A DNA stretch of 63,344 bases, from contig JAODNN010000123.1 of the NCBI GenBank assembly GCA_025465355.1, positions 1-63,344 on the forward strand, written 5' to 3'. Each line of letters opens with the position of its first letter. Within the stretch, counting starts at the first letter, position 1. The notes under the pieces are model-generated. The model was not told the DNA's origin, ran no database searches, and was given only the letters and a program-made list of their open reading frames with translations. This document shows, piece by piece, positions 43,718 to 53,614 of this stretch. Made by a program: the position numbers and the translations under genes. The DNA is from Blastococcus sp. (lineage in GTDB: Bacteria; Actinomycetota; Actinomycetes; Mycobacteriales; Geodermatophilaceae).

Positions 43718-43873
43718 GACGGCGAGAGTTTCCTGGCTCCCGGATCGACGCCCGCCCCCGACCTTCCCGCCCCCGACAAGACCTTCGGGTGCAGTGGTCG
43801 TACCTGGGGGCGGCCTCCCCGGTCACAGTGGCGGGACCACGCCGGAGTTCCACCGGCTTCCTCCACTGCCGTC
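43718..43873 (-). promoter_or_regulatory. Cobalamin riboswitch upstream of chelatase operon
   Basis: On the reverse strand: closing stem GACGGC/GCCGTC at the ends, then the B12-box pattern GGAAGCCGGTGGAA-CTCCGGCG, GGTCCCGCCACTGTGA, and the 3' GAGCCAGGAAACTC element. This is the classic cobalamin aptamer order. It lies 65 bases upstream of the chelatase ATG and should repress the chelatase-cobO-cobB-cobE-cobC/cobA operon when adenosylcobalamin is plentiful. Confidence 0.93.
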
Positions 43874-43941
43874 GCAGTTTGCGGGCCCATTCGATCATGC
43901 CGGGGCTGCGCGCCGACAGTTGCCCGCTGCCCGGGCGGAGC

Positions 43942-45447
43942 TCAGCGCGCGCCGAAGCCGCTCCCGGGCGGCAGCAGGGGCAGATCGGTCGGCGGACCGG
44001 CCTCGATCGCGCGCCACAGGGCGTCGGTGTCGGCGTGGTCCGCGACCAGGTCGCCCAACCGGTCGAGCCGGGCCTCGCGCACAGCGGCGAAGTCGGTGTC
44101 CGGGACGACGGCGAAGCGCCGCCCGCTGATCCGGGCCACCTCCGTCAGGAACGCCCGGCGGAAGCCGTCGTTCTCCAAGGCCCCGTGCCACGCCGTCCCG
44201 AAGGTGGAGCCGGAACGCGCGCCGTCCAGGAACGGCTCGGTGCCGTCGTCCACGCACACGATGCCGTGGTGGATCTCGTAGGCCTGGACCCGCGCGCCGA
44301 GAGCCTCCCCGACCGGCCGGCCCAGGGTCTTCTCGCGGGCGAAGCGGACGTCCGCCGGCAGCAGGCCGAGCCCGGGAACGGTTCCTGTCCGGGACTCCAC
44401 GTCGTCGGTGATGGTCCGGGCCAGCATCTGGTGGCCACCGCAGATGCCGAGCAGCGCCCCACCGGCTGCCGCACGCCGCAGCACCGCGTCGGCCAGGCCG
44501 CTCTCCCGGAGCCACGCGAGGTCGGCGACCGTGGCCCGCGTCCCCGGCAGCACCACGAGGTCGGCGTCGGCGAGCTCCTCGGGGCGCGTTGCGTACCGCA
44601 CGAGCACGCCGGGCTCGGCGGCGAGTGCGTCGAGATCGGTGAAGTTCGACAGCCGGGGCAGCCGGACCACGGAGACCCGGAGTACGTCCTCCCCGCGTGG
44701 CTGTCCGGCGGCGGGCGTCCAGTCCGCGATGCCGAGGGAGTCCTCGACGTCGAGTTCCAGGCCGGACAGCCACGGCAGGACGCCGAGCACCGACCGGCCG
44801 GTGAGCTCGCGGAGGCGTTCCAGGCCAGGGGTGAGCAGCCGGACGTCGCCGCGGAACTTGTTGATCAGGAATCCGGTGACCAGCCGCTGGTCCTCGGGTG
44901 GCATGAGCGCCACCGTGCCGTACAGCGCGGGAAAGACGCCGCCGCGGTCGATGTCGCCGACCACGACCACCGGGAGCCGCGCCGCCGTGGCGAGCCCCAT
45001 GTTGGCGATGTCGTCCGCCCGCAGGTTGATCTCGGTGGGGGAGCCGGCGCCCTCGCACACGACGACGTCGAACCGGGAGCGCAGGTCGGCCAGGCAGTCG
45101 AGGACCTGCTCCAGCAGCGCCGCCTTCATCGGCCGGTAGGACAGCGCCGTCACCTCGGCGACCGGCTTCCCGAGGACCACGACCTGACTGGAGTTGTCCC
45201 CACCCGGCTTGAGCAGCACGGGATTCATCGCCGCCTCCGGCTCGACGCGGGCGGCCGCGGCCTGCATCACCTGGGCCCGGCCGATCTCGGCGCCGTCGGC
45301 GGTCACCATCGAGTTGTTGCTCATGTTCTGCGCCTTGAACGGCGCGACCGACACGCCCTGCCGGACCAGCCAGCGGCAGATTCCCGCGGTCACGACCGAC
45401 TTGCCGGCATCCGACGTCGTCCCCGCGACCAGCAGCGCGCCGCTCAT
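43942..45447 (-). CDS. cobQ: Cobyric acid synthase
   Basis: Amidates the b, d, e and g carboxylates of adenosylcobyrinic acid a,c-diamide. 501 aa. P-loop-like LLVAGTTSDAGKSVVTAGI, KAQNMSNNSMVTADGAEIGRA, KPGGDNSSQVVV, then the glutamine amidotransferase part with LLGICGGHQMLA and the catalytic histidine in EIHHG. The ATG at 45447 overlaps the cobD stop. The downstream gap of 68 bases to the riboswitch separates this from the chelatase operon. Confidence 0.96.
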   Translation of the reverse strand: MSGALLVAGTTSDAGKSVVTAGICRWLVRQGVSVAPFKAQNMSNNSMVTADGAEIGRAQVMQAAAARVEPEAAMNPVLLKPGGDNSSQVVVLGKPVAEVTALSYRPMKAALLEQVLDCLADLRSRFDVVVCEGAGSPTEINLRADDIANMGLATAARLPVVVVGDIDRGGVFPALYGTVALMPPEDQRLVTGFLINKFRGDVRLLTPGLERLRELTGRSVLGVLPWLSGLELDVEDSLGIADWTPAAGQPRGEDVLRVSVVRLPRLSNFTDLDALAAEPGVLVRYATRPEELADADLVVLPGTRATVADLAWLRESGLADAVLRRAAAGGALLGICGGHQMLARTITDDVESRTGTVPGLGLLPADVRFAREKTLGRPVGEALGARVQAYEIHHGIVCVDDGTEPFLDGARSGSTFGTAWHGALENDGFRRAFLTEVARISGRRFAVVPDTDFAAVREARLDRLGDLVADHADTDALWRAIEAGPPTDLPLLPPGSGFGAR

Positions 45448-46385
45448 ACGGCAGCCCGCCGCGGCAGCCGGGCCGCGGCCGAGAGGATCGCCGCGGCCAG
45501 CCACACGGCCCGGGACAGCCGGACCGCGCGGGGGATGTCGGCGGGTCCTGGCGGGCGGCCGTCGCCCAGCGCCGGACGGTCCTCGACCCGGCCGTCGTAG
45601 CTGTTCCGCCCACCCAGGCGCACGCCGAGGGCCCCGGCCGCGGAGGCCTCGCACCGGCCCGCGTTCGGGCTGGGATGCGCGGCGCCGTCCCGCAGCCAGG
45701 TCCGGAGCGCGCCGCCGGCCGATCCTCCGGCCAGGGGAGCGCAGGCGACGGTGAGTGCGGCGGTCAGCCGGGCGGGCAACCAGTTGGCGGCATCGTCCAG
45801 CCGCGCCGCCGCCCAGCCGAATCGTTCGTAGCGCGGCGAGCGGTGACCCACCATGGCGTCGAGGGTGTTCACCGCGCGGTAGCCGAGGAGACCCGGCAGC
45901 CCGGCCACCGCGCCCCAGAACAGGGGCGCGACAGCGGCGTCCGCGGTGTTCTCCGCGACCGACTCCACCGTGGCCCGCGCCAGCTCCGGTTCGTCCAGGG
46001 AACGGGGATCGCGTCCGGCGAGCGCCGGCAGCACCGCCCGGGCTCCCGGCACGTCGCCGGCGGCCAGTGCCGTGTGCATGCGGCGGGCCGCTTCGCCGAG
46101 CGAGGTCCCGCCGAGCACTGCCCAGGTGCCGGCGGCGGTGAGAACCACTCGGGCGGACGGATACCGCCGGGTGCGCATCTCCAGCACTCTCCCGAGCCCG
46201 GCCGCCGCGGCGGTGAGCGCCACGGCGTACACCGTCCCGGCGAGGCGCGAATCGCGCCAGACCCGTTGCTCGAGGGCGGCGGCGGCCGTGCCGAACCCGG
46301 CCACGGGATGACCACGCCGGGGGTCGCCCAGCACCAGATCCGCTGCGGCGCCGAGGGCGAGTCCGGTGGCTGTCGTCGCGTCCAT
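45444..46385 (-). CDS. cobD: Adenosylcobinamide-phosphate synthase (CobD/CbiB)
   Basis: Integral membrane enzyme attaching the aminopropanol (phosphate) linker to cobyric acid. 313 aa from ATG 46385; an upstream in-frame ATG at 46394 is possible. Family blocks: LVLGDPRRGHPVAGFGTA, RATVESVAENTADAAVAPLFWGAVAGLPGLLGYRAVNTLDAMVGH, RYERFGWAAARLDD, and NAGRCEASAAGALGVRLGG. Several hydrophobic segments. Its start is 52 bases from the divergent cobL start, so a two-way promoter region lies between. Confidence 0.95.
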   Translation of the reverse strand: MDATTATGLALGAAADLVLGDPRRGHPVAGFGTAAAALEQRVWRDSRLAGTVYAVALTAAAAGLGRVLEMRTRRYPSARVVLTAAGTWAVLGGTSLGEAARRMHTALAAGDVPGARAVLPALAGRDPRSLDEPELARATVESVAENTADAAVAPLFWGAVAGLPGLLGYRAVNTLDAMVGHRSPRYERFGWAAARLDDAANWLPARLTAALTVACAPLAGGSAGGALRTWLRDGAAHPSPNAGRCEASAAGALGVRLGGRNSYDGRVEDRPALGDGRPPGPADIPRAVRLSRAVWLAAAILSAAARLPRRAAV

Positions 46386-46437
46386 CCCGCCCATCGTGTC
46401 AACCGCGCTCCGGGGGCTGTCCCTAGCATCGGCGGAC

Positions 46438-47673
46438 ATGCGTGTTCCCAGCCGCGATGGCGGCGCCGGACCCGTCGTGGTCGTCGGCATCGGTGCCGAC
46501 GGCTGGGACGGCCTCTCGCCGTCGGCCCGTCGCGCGATCGAGGCGGCGGACGTGGTGCGGGGGAGCGGTCGGCAGCTGGCTCTCCTGCCGGCCGGGGTCA
46601 CCGCCGAGCGGGTGCCGTGGCCCTCGCCGATGGGGCCGGCGCTGCAGGGGCTTCCGGCCGCCCACCCCGGCTGCCGCGTCGTCGTCCTTGCCAGCGGCGA
46701 CCCCATGTACTCGGGCGTCGGCACGTCACTGGTGCGGCTGCACGGGCCGGCCGCCGTCGAGGTGATCCCGCACCCCTCCTCGGTTACCCTGGCGTGCGCG
46801 CGGCTGGGCTGGGCGGTCGAGGAGACCACGGTCGTGTCCGTCGTCGGCCGATCCCTCGACCTGCTCACCCCCCACATGACGCCGGACAGGCGGCTGCTCG
46901 TGCTGGGCTCCGACGGCCGCACCCCGGCGGACATCGCCCGTCGCCTGACGGAGCGGGGCTACGGCCGGAGCCGGGTCACGGCGCTCGCCCAGCTGGGCGG
47001 GCCGGCCGAGGGCAGCTGTTCGGGCACCGCGGCCACCTGGCCCCACGCGGACACCGACCCGCTGGTGGTGACCGCGATCGAGGTGGTGGCCGATCCGGGA
47101 ACCGTCCCGCTGCCGACCGTGCCCGGCCTGCCCGACGAGGCCTTCGACGACGACGGCCAGCTGACCAAGCGGGACGTCCGTGCGGTGACGCTCGCCCGGC
47201 TCGGCCCCCTCCAGGGCCAGCTGCTCTGGGACGTCGGCGCCGGAGCGGGCTCGATCGGCATCGAGTGGATGCGCACCCACCGGTCCTGCTCCGCCGTCGC
47301 CGTGGAGTCCCACCGGGACCGGGCGCACCGGATCGCGGAGAACGCCGCCCGCCTGGGCGTGCCCGATCTCCGGGTGGTCGAGGGCCGGGCGCCGGACGCC
47401 CTGGCGGGCCTACCGGCGCCCGACGCGGTATTCGTCGGCGGTGGCGCGACGACGCCCCGGCTGCTCGAGACCTGCTGGGAGGCGCTGCGCCCGGGCGGGC
47501 GGCTGGTCGCCAACGCCGTCACGGTGGAGAGCGAGGCGGTGCTGGCCGGCTGGTTCGCCCGGGTCGGAGGGGAGCTGGTCCGGATCGGCGTGCAGCGGGC
47601 GGAGCCGGTCGGCTCGTTCACCGGCTGGAAGCCGGCGATGCCCGTGACGATCTGGTCGGTGACCAAGCCATGA
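46438..47673 (+). CDS. cobL: Precorrin-6B C5,15-methyltransferase (CbiE-CbiT fusion)
   Basis: 411 aa bifunctional enzyme. N-terminal half is the CbiE-type tetrapyrrole methylase (VVVVGIGADGWDGLSPSAR, VVVLASGDPMYSGVGTSLVR, IPHPSSVTLACARLGW). C-terminal half is the CbiT-type class I SAM methylase (DVRAVTLARLGPLQGQLLWDVGAGAGSIGIEWMR, ENAARLGVPDLRVVEGRAP). It methylates C5 and C15 and decarboxylates the acetate at C12. Overlaps cobM by ATGA. Confidence 0.96.
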   Translation: MRVPSRDGGAGPVVVVGIGADGWDGLSPSARRAIEAADVVRGSGRQLALLPAGVTAERVPWPSPMGPALQGLPAAHPGCRVVVLASGDPMYSGVGTSLVRLHGPAAVEVIPHPSSVTLACARLGWAVEETTVVSVVGRSLDLLTPHMTPDRRLLVLGSDGRTPADIARRLTERGYGRSRVTALAQLGGPAEGSCSGTAATWPHADTDPLVVTAIEVVADPGTVPLPTVPGLPDEAFDDDGQLTKRDVRAVTLARLGPLQGQLLWDVGAGAGSIGIEWMRTHRSCSAVAVESHRDRAHRIAENAARLGVPDLRVVEGRAPDALAGLPAPDAVFVGGGATTPRLLETCWEALRPGGRLVANAVTVESEAVLAGWFARVGGELVRIGVQRAEPVGSFTGWKPAMPVTIWSVTKP

Positions 47674-48410
47674 CGGTTCACTTCATCGGTGCCGGCCCGG
47701 GCGCAGCGGATCTGATCACCGTGCGCGCCGCACGGCTCATCGCATCGTCCCCGGTCTGCCTCTACGCCGGCGCGCTCGTGCCGCGGGAGCTGCTCGACAC
47801 CGCCCCGGAGGGGGCCCGCCTGGTCGACACGGCGGACCTCGATCTCGACCGGATCACCGCCGAGCTGGTGGGGGCGCACGAGGCCGGACTCGACGTCGCC
47901 CGGCTGCACTCGGGCGACCCGGCTGTCTACAGCGCGATGGCCGAGCAGATGCGCCGGCTCGACGCGGCGGGTGTGCCCTACGACGTCGTCCCGGGGGTTC
48001 CGGCGTTCGCGGCGGCGGCGGCGTCCCTCAAGCGGGAGCTGACCGTGCCGGGCGTGGGCCAGACCGTGATCCTGACGCGGACGTCCGCGCGATCCACTCC
48101 CATGCCGCCGGGGGAGGACCTCGCCACGCTCGGAGCCGCGCACGCGACGCTGGTCCTGCACCTGGCCGTGCAGCGGATCGCCGAGCTGGTGCCCGAGCTG
48201 GTGCCGAACTACGGCGCCGACTGCCCGGTCGCCGTCGTCGCGCGGGCCAGCCGGGACGACGAGCTGATCCTGCGCGGCACGCTGACCGACATCGCCGCCC
48301 AGGTCGAGGCAGCCGGGGTGAAGCGGACCGCGGTGGTGATCGTGGGATCGGTGCTTGCGGCGGAGGAGTTCCCCGACAGCCACCTGTACTCGACGACCCG
48401 CTGCCGGTGA
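47670..48410 (+). CDS. cobM: Precorrin-4 C11-methyltransferase
   Basis: Adds a methyl at C11 to form precorrin-5. 246 aa tetrapyrrole methylase: VHFIGAGPGAADLITVRAARL, CLYAGALVPRELLD, LHSGDPAVYSAMAEQMRRL, VVPGVPAFAAAAASLKRELTVPGVGQTVILTRTS. The LKRELTVPGVGQT stretch separates CobM from related C20 and C17 enzymes. ATGA-coupled to cobL; its stop is five bases from the convergent cbiD stop. Confidence 0.96.
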   Translation: MTVHFIGAGPGAADLITVRAARLIASSPVCLYAGALVPRELLDTAPEGARLVDTADLDLDRITAELVGAHEAGLDVARLHSGDPAVYSAMAEQMRRLDAAGVPYDVVPGVPAFAAAAASLKRELTVPGVGQTVILTRTSARSTPMPPGEDLATLGAAHATLVLHLAVQRIAELVPELVPNYGADCPVAVVARASRDDELILRGTLTDIAAQVEAAGVKRTAVVIVGSVLAAEEFPDSHLYSTTRCR

Positions 48411-48415
48411 GCCTG

Positions 48416-49510
48416 CTAGGCGCGGCCCACGACGGTGCCGGCGCGGTCGATCACGACCACGTCCACCTCGACCGGTGCCTCCCGCAGCACGCTCACCGCG
48501 GTCTCGCGGGCTCCGGCCGCGACGAGGGCGCCCAGGGGTATCCCCGCGGCCTGGCACTGCTGCAGCGCGTCGAGCGCGGTGTTGGCCGCCCGGACGCCGT
48601 CCACCAGTTCCGTGGACCCGCCCGCCTCCTCGACGAGGGTCGCCAGGGCCTGCGGGTCGACCTGGGACCGCGCCGAGTGCAGGTCGAGATGGCCCTGGGC
48701 GAGCTTGGTGAGCTTCCCGATGCCGCCGGCGATGGTCAGCCGGGGCACCGGATGGCGGCGCAGGTACTTCAGCACCGCGCCGGCGAAGTCGCCCATGTCC
48801 AGCAGCGCGTCCTCGGGCAGGCCGTACAGCTCGGTGACGACACGCTCGCTCGTCGAGCCGGTGCATCCCGCGACGTGCTGGTGCCCGGCGGCGCGGGCGA
48901 CGTCGATGCCGCGGCGGATCGAGTCGATCCAGGACGAGCACGAGTAGGGGACGACGACGCCCGTCGTCCCCAGGATCGACAGGCCACCGAGGATGCCCAA
49001 CCGCGGGTTCCAGGTCCTGCGCGCCAGCTCCTCGCCGTTCTCGACGGAGACCTCGACCACGACGTCGCCGGTGCCGCCGTGCCGGGCCGCGACCGCCGCG
49101 ACGTGCTCGGCGATGAAGCGTCGCGGCATCGGGTTGATGGCCGGTTCCCCGACGGGCAGCGGCAGACCCGGCTTGGTCACGGTGCCCACGCCAGGGCCTG
49201 CTCGGAAGACCACGCCACAGCCGGGGTCGCCGTGGGTGACGCGCACCGACACCAGCGCGCCGTGGGTCACGTCGGGGTCGTCCCCGGCGTCCTTCACGAT
49301 GCCGGCCGTCGCCTCAACTCCGGTCCTGAGCGACTCCTGGGCCAGCGCGAAGGCCGGGTGCTTGTCGTGGGGCAGGTGGATCGACACCGGATCGGGGAAC
49401 TCGCCGGTGAGCAGGGCGGTGTACGCGGCGGTCGCCGCGGCGGTCGCGCAGGCGCCGGTCGTCCAGCCGTAGCGCAGGCCCGTGCTGCGCTCCCGTCCCG
49501 CCGTGGTCAC
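48416..49510 (-). CDS. cbiD: Cobalt-precorrin-5B C1-methyltransferase-type enzyme (CbiD)
   Basis: 364 aa with the CbiD signature: TGLRYGWTTGACATAAATAAYTALL, VSIHLPHDKHPAFALAQ, VKDAGDDPDVTHGALVSVRV, NPRLGILGGLSILGTTGVVVPYS, GCTGSTSERVVTE. In the anaerobic pathway it methylates C1. Here it stands among aerobic-type genes (CobG, CobK, CobN) with no CobF in the window. I placed the start at GTG 49510 because longer frames (to 49567) would overlap the divergent cobK gene; GTG 49525 is another choice. Confidence 0.93.
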   Translation of the reverse strand: MTTAGRERSTGLRYGWTTGACATAAATAAYTALLTGEFPDPVSIHLPHDKHPAFALAQESLRTGVEATAGIVKDAGDDPDVTHGALVSVRVTHGDPGCGVVFRAGPGVGTVTKPGLPLPVGEPAINPMPRRFIAEHVAAVAARHGGTGDVVVEVSVENGEELARRTWNPRLGILGGLSILGTTGVVVPYSCSSWIDSIRRGIDVARAAGHQHVAGCTGSTSERVVTELYGLPEDALLDMGDFAGAVLKYLRRHPVPRLTIAGGIGKLTKLAQGHLDLHSARSQVDPQALATLVEEAGGSTELVDGVRAANTALDALQQCQAAGIPLGALVAAGARETAVSVLREAPVEVDVVVIDRAGTVVGRA

Positions 49511-49587
49511 CTGATCAGCATGCACGGCAGTGATCGGTGGCCCCGCACCCGCCGAGATTCGCCGCACGCCGGTGTCCGGGGGAACGG

Positions 49588-50337
49588 TTGACAGGCCGGG
49601 TGCTGATCCTCGGGGGCACGGGGGAGGCCCGGCGGCTGGCGACGGCGCTGGTCGAGGACGGGATCGATGTGCTCAGCTCACTGGCGGGCCGGGTCGCGGA
49701 CCCGGTGCTGCCGCCCGGGGATGTCCGTGTCGGCGGGTTCGGCGGCGCCGCCGGACTGGTGGCCTGGCTGCGGGCAGAGCCGGTCGCGGCGCTGGTCGAC
49801 GCGACCCATCCCTTCGCGGCCACGATGACCGCCTCGGCTGCCGAGGCGACCGGCGTCACCGGCACCCCGCTGCTCCGACTCCAGCGACCGGGATGGACGC
49901 CGCAACCGGGAGACGACTGGCGCTGGGTGGACTCGCTCGCCGAGGCCGCCGCGGCGGTCAGCGGTTTCGCGCACGTCTTCGTGACCACCGGCCGGCAGGG
50001 GCTCGGTGCCTTCGCGGGGCTTCCCGGTGAGGTGCTGGTCCGCTCGGTCGATCCGCCCGGTTCGTCGCTGCCGCAGCGGACGACGGTCGTCCTCGCCCGG
50101 GGGCCGTTCACGGTCGATGAGGAGCTCGCACTGCTCCGGGAGCACCGGGTCGACGTCGTCGTCACCAAGGACAGCGGTGGCGGGATGACCTCCGCCAAGC
50201 TCGCCGCCGCCCGCGAACTCGGCCTGCCGGTTGTCATGGTCCGTCGCCCGCCTGCGCCCACCGGGGTGCCGGTCGTGGCGACCGTCGAGGAGGCGACGGC
50301 CTGGGTCCGGGACCGGCTGGGACGTCAGGCCGGGTAG
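49588..50337 (+). CDS. cobK: Precorrin-6A reductase
   Basis: NADPH-dependent reduction of precorrin-6A to 6B. 249 aa from TTG 49588 (preceded by GGGGGAAC); GTG 49600 also fits. CobK marks: RVLILGGTGEARRLATALVE, LSSLAGRVADPVLPPG, VGGFGGAAGLVAWLR, DATHPFAATMTASAAEA, and VVVTKDSGGGMTSAKLAAARELGLPVVMVRRPP. The last bases overlap the convergent cobIJ stop by 13 bases. Upstream it is divergent from cbiD. Confidence 0.93.
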   Translation: MTGRVLILGGTGEARRLATALVEDGIDVLSSLAGRVADPVLPPGDVRVGGFGGAAGLVAWLRAEPVAALVDATHPFAATMTASAAEATGVTGTPLLRLQRPGWTPQPGDDWRWVDSLAEAAAAVSGFAHVFVTTGRQGLGAFAGLPGEVLVRSVDPPGSSLPQRTTVVLARGPFTVDEELALLREHRVDVVVTKDSGGGMTSAKLAAARELGLPVVMVRRPPAPTGVPVVATVEEATAWVRDRLGRQAG

Positions 50338-51818
50338 GTCCGCGGCGTCCAGACGGCTCCCGAGCCGCTGACGCGGGTCTGCGAGGAGCCGACGAGGACC
50401 AGGCACCGCATGTCGACCGTGTCGGGGTCCAGGTCGCCCAGCGACGTCACGGTGAGCCGTTCCTCGGGCCCACCGACGTCCCGGCCGACGACGACGACCG
50501 TGTCCGGGGGCCGGGTCTCCAGCAGCACCTTCTGCGCCTCGCCGAGCTGGTGCGGCCGATGCTTCGAGCGCGGGTTGTAGAGGGCGATGACCAGGTCGGC
50601 GGCCGCGGCGTGCCGGAGCCGGTCGACGACGACGTCCCAGGGCTTGAGCACGTCGGACAGAGACAGCACGCAGAAGTCGTGGCCCAGCGGGGCGCCGACC
50701 TTCGCGGCCACGGCCTGGGCCGCGGTCAGCCCGGGCACGATCCGCACGGGCACGTCGGCGAACTCCGGCCGGTCGGCCACTTCGAGCACCGCGGCGGCCA
50801 TCGCGAAGACCCCGGGATCCCCACTGGAGACCACGGCGACGCGGCGTCCGGACCGCGCCAGCTCCAGCGCGTGCGCGGCCCGGTCGGCCTCGACCCGGTT
50901 GTCGCTGGGGTGGCGGGTCTGCCGCGGGTTGGCCGCCACCCGGTCCAGGTAGGGCCCGTAACCGACCAGATCGTCGGCGGCGGCGAGGGCCTCGGCGGCC
51001 TCCGGCGTCGTCCACGCGCGTGAGCCGGGGCCGAGGCCGACGACGACCACCTCGCCCGGGCGGGACCCGGCGGCCGGTTGTTCCGGGACGCTCATCGGCG
51101 GGGTCAGTGGGCTGGGCAGCAGGGCCAGGGAGAAGTACGGGACGCTCGCGGGATCGACGTCGGCCAGCGGCATGGTGCGCTGCTGGCCGGTGGTCGCCCG
51201 CTCGACGTAGAGCGCACGGTCGAGGACGCCGGCGCGCTCGAAGGCCTCGCGCACCTCGGGGAAGGTGCGGCCGAGCTTCATCACCGCCGCGGAGTCCGTG
51301 GTGGCGAGCCACTCGGCGAGCTCGTCGGCGCCCAGGGTGCCGGGCAGCACGGTGAGCACCTCGTCGCGCTCGACCAGCGGCCGCCCGACGGCCGCGGCCG
51401 CGCCGCTGACGCTGGTCACGCCCGGCACGACCTCGGTCGGGTAGCGGTGCGCGAGCCGCTTGTGCATGTGCATGTAGGACCCGTAGAAGAACGGATCGCC
51501 CTCGGCCAGCACGACGACGTCGCGGCCGGCGTCGAGATGGGCCGCCAGCCGGGCGGCGGCGGACTCGTAGAACTCGTCGATCGCGCCCTGGTAGCCGCCT
51601 GGATGGTCGGTCGTCTCGGTCGTGACGGGATAGACCAGCAGTTCCTCGATCTGGCCCTCGCGCAGGTAGGGCGCGGCCAGCGCGCGGGCGACCGACCGCC
51701 CGTGCCGGGCGGCGTGGAAGGCGACGACGTCGGCGGTGCCGATCAGCCGGGCAGCCTTGACCGTGACCAGCTCCGGGTCGCCGGGGCCGAGTCCGACCCC
51801 GTACAGGCGGCCGGTCAT
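50325..51818 (-). CDS. cobIJ: Fused precorrin-2 C20- and precorrin-3B C17-methyltransferase
   Basis: 497 aa. CobI domain about 1-245 ([68 protein letters not shown]). CobJ domain about 257-497 ([86 protein letters not shown]). The fusion is known in actinobacteria such as Mycobacterium. The ATG at 51818 overlaps the cobH stop. Confidence 0.96.
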   Translation of the reverse strand: MTGRLYGVGLGPGDPELVTVKAARLIGTADVVAFHAARHGRSVARALAAPYLREGQIEELLVYPVTTETTDHPGGYQGAIDEFYESAAARLAAHLDAGRDVVVLAEGDPFFYGSYMHMHKRLAHRYPTEVVPGVTSVSGAAAAVGRPLVERDEVLTVLPGTLGADELAEWLATTDSAAVMKLGRTFPEVREAFERAGVLDRALYVERATTGQQRTMPLADVDPASVPYFSLALLPSPLTPPMSVPEQPAAGSRPGEVVVVGLGPGSRAWTTPEAAEALAAADDLVGYGPYLDRVAANPRQTRHPSDNRVEADRAAHALELARSGRRVAVVSSGDPGVFAMAAAVLEVADRPEFADVPVRIVPGLTAAQAVAAKVGAPLGHDFCVLSLSDVLKPWDVVVDRLRHAAAADLVIALYNPRSKHRPHQLGEAQKVLLETRPPDTVVVVGRDVGGPEERLTVTSLGDLDPDTVDMRCLVLVGSSQTRVSGSGAVWTPRTYPA

Positions 51819-52435
51819 TCTTCCGTGCTCGCGATCGCGTTGACCGCCGCCGCGGTGATCGCGCTGCCGCCGCGGCGGCCCCGCACGACGAGGAAGTCCA
51901 GATCGGAGGCGGCCAGCGCCTCCTTCGACTCGACGGCCCCGACGAAGCCGACCGGAATGCCGAGGACGGCGGCCGGCCGGGGCGCGCCCCTCCCGATCAT
52001 CTCCAGCAGGTGGAACAGCGCGGTGGGGGCGTTGCCGATCGCCACGACGGCGCCGTCGAGCCGGTCCCCCCAGAGCTCCAGCGCCGCGGCGGTGCGGGTG
52101 GTGCCGAGCTCGGCGGCGAGGCCGGGCGTGCGCGGGTCGTTCAGCGTGCAGAGGACGTCGTTGTCCTTCGGCAGGCGGCGCCGGGTGATTCCGGAGGCGA
52201 CCATCTGCGCGTCGCACAGCACCGGCGCGCCGGCGTTGAGGGCATCGCGGGCCCGCTGCACCACACCGGGGGAGTGGGCGAGATCGTCGACCAGGTCGAC
52301 CTGACCGCTCGCGTGGATCATCCGCACCGCCACCTGCGCCACGTCGGCGGGCAGCCCCGTGAGGTCGGCCTCCGCCCGGATGGTGGCGAATGACTGCCGG
52401 TAGATCTCGGCGCCGTCCTTCTCGTACTCGTACAT
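51815..52435 (-). CDS. cobH: Precorrin-8X methylmutase
   Basis: Moves the C11 methyl to C12, giving hydrogenobyrinic acid. 206 aa. Motifs: [24 protein letters not shown], the catalytic histidine in [34 protein letters not shown] and [29 protein letters not shown]. The TGATG junction with cobG overlaps by one base. The longer upstream frame (to 52741) was rejected because cobG covers it. Confidence 0.96.
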   Translation of the reverse strand: MYEYEKDGAEIYRQSFATIRAEADLTGLPADVAQVAVRMIHASGQVDLVDDLAHSPGVVQRARDALNAGAPVLCDAQMVASGITRRRLPKDNDVLCTLNDPRTPGLAAELGTTRTAAALELWGDRLDGAVVAIGNAPTALFHLLEMIGRGAPRPAAVLGIPVGFVGAVESKEALAASDLDFLVVRGRRGGSAITAAAVNAIASTEE

Positions 52436-53601
52436 CAGCTCTTCTCGACTCGATAGCCGGTGGCCGTCGCGAGGACGTCGACGACGTCGCCCCGGGGGCG
52501 ACCGCAGCGACGTTCGCACCCGGCCCAGTGCTGGCGGGCCCCGTCGGCGGGGAGGGTGCCGGTGGTGACAGCCGCGGTGGCGTCGGCACGGACGTCGGCC
52601 CGCGACTTGGCGCAGCCGGGCAGGCCGGCGCACGTGGTGACCCGGAGCCAGGCGCTGCCGGGCTCGAGAACCAGCCCGGCCGCGGCGAGTTCGGCTGCGG
52701 CTCCGGCGTCGGGCCGGTCGGGGATCGCGATGCTGCGCCACGGCGTGAGCTGCGCGTCGGTGGCGAGTTCCGCGATGAGATCTGCCTGGGCGGCGGTCAG
52801 CCGGCCCAGCGGGACGACGGCGACCAGCGCCATCCGCCCGTCGGTCTGGGCCACGGCGCCCGCGGGACCGCTCGCCGGTGAGGGCGGGACGGCGACCGGT
52901 TCGGTGCTCGTGCCACCGACCCGGCCGGCGATCCGCGCCGGTCCGTCCTCGAGCTCGGCCAGCCGCCAGGCGGTGCCGCCCTGCTCCGCGCGCTCGGCCA
53001 GGAAAGCGCGGGTCGCGGCAAGGGCGAGCGCCACCGCGTCGTCCGGCGTGGTGCGCAGGCCGCTGTCGGCGCCGCCGAGGGTGAGCGCCACCGTCTGCGG
53101 GTCCAGGTCGAACAGGCCGACGTCCCCGCCGAGCCCGGCGACGTCACCGCGGCCGTCGTCGAGGGTGACGAGAAACCGGCCCGGCAGGCCGGCGAGCGCC
53201 GGCTCGGCGCACAGCCCGGCGTCGAACGCCGCACTCCACGGGCGGACGTCGACGGAGCCGCCGGGTGTGCGGCCGGAGAGCGTGCTCGCCACGAGATTGC
53301 GGACCCGTTCGTGGGTCGCGCTGGGCAGCAGGCCGCCCGCGGCGAGCCGGTCGCCCAGCTCGCCCTCCCCGCCGGCAGTCAGCCCGCGAAGCTGGACGTT
53401 GCCCCGGCTGGTGAGTTCCAGGGCGCCGTCCCCGAGGTCACGCGCGGCCGTCGCCAGCGTCCGCAGTTGCGTTGCGGCGAGCGCGCCGCCGGGGATCCGG
53501 ATCCGGGCCAGGGCGCCGTCCGCGGCCGCGTGCGTTTCCAGCGCGCCCGGGCAGGAGTCGGCCCGCTCGCGCGTAGGAAGTGCGGTCGGTCCGGGAGACA
53601 T
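52435..53601 (-). CDS. cobG: Precorrin-3B synthase (monooxygenase)
   Basis: Oxygen-dependent formation of precorrin-3B from precorrin-3A, with a 4Fe-4S centre and a siroheme-reductase-like fold. 388 aa. N-terminal ferredoxin-like half ([35 protein letters not shown]), the [18 protein letters not shown] cysteine pair and [11 protein letters not shown] near the C-terminus provide cluster ligands. ATG 53601 fixes the start. Its presence marks an aerobic branch. Operon order cobG-cobH-cobIJ on the reverse strand. Confidence 0.93.
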   Translation of the reverse strand: MSPGPTALPTRERADSCPGALETHAAADGALARIRIPGGALAATQLRTLATAARDLGDGALELTSRGNVQLRGLTAGGEGELGDRLAAGGLLPSATHERVRNLVASTLSGRTPGGSVDVRPWSAAFDAGLCAEPALAGLPGRFLVTLDDGRGDVAGLGGDVGLFDLDPQTVALTLGGADSGLRTTPDDAVALALAATRAFLAERAEQGGTAWRLAELEDGPARIAGRVGGTSTEPVAVPPSPASGPAGAVAQTDGRMALVAVVPLGRLTAAQADLIAELATDAQLTPWRSIAIPDRPDAGAAAELAAAGLVLEPGSAWLRVTTCAGLPGCAKSRADVRADATAAVTTGTLPADGARQHWAGCERRCGRPRGDVVDVLATATGYRVEKS

Positions 53602-53614
53602 GGCGCTGGCGAGG

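Noticed and set aside
41908-45600. 1230-codon open frame on the forward strand through the chelatase and cobQ genes
   Set aside because: It is the complement-strand shadow of two well-supported reverse-strand genes in GC-rich DNA; the protein is arginine and glycine-rich junk.
46386-46437. Clear promoter boxes between divergent cobD and cobL
   Set aside because: A TAGCAT near 46423 and GTCAAC near 46398 exist but the spacing and direction are ambiguous, so I list none.
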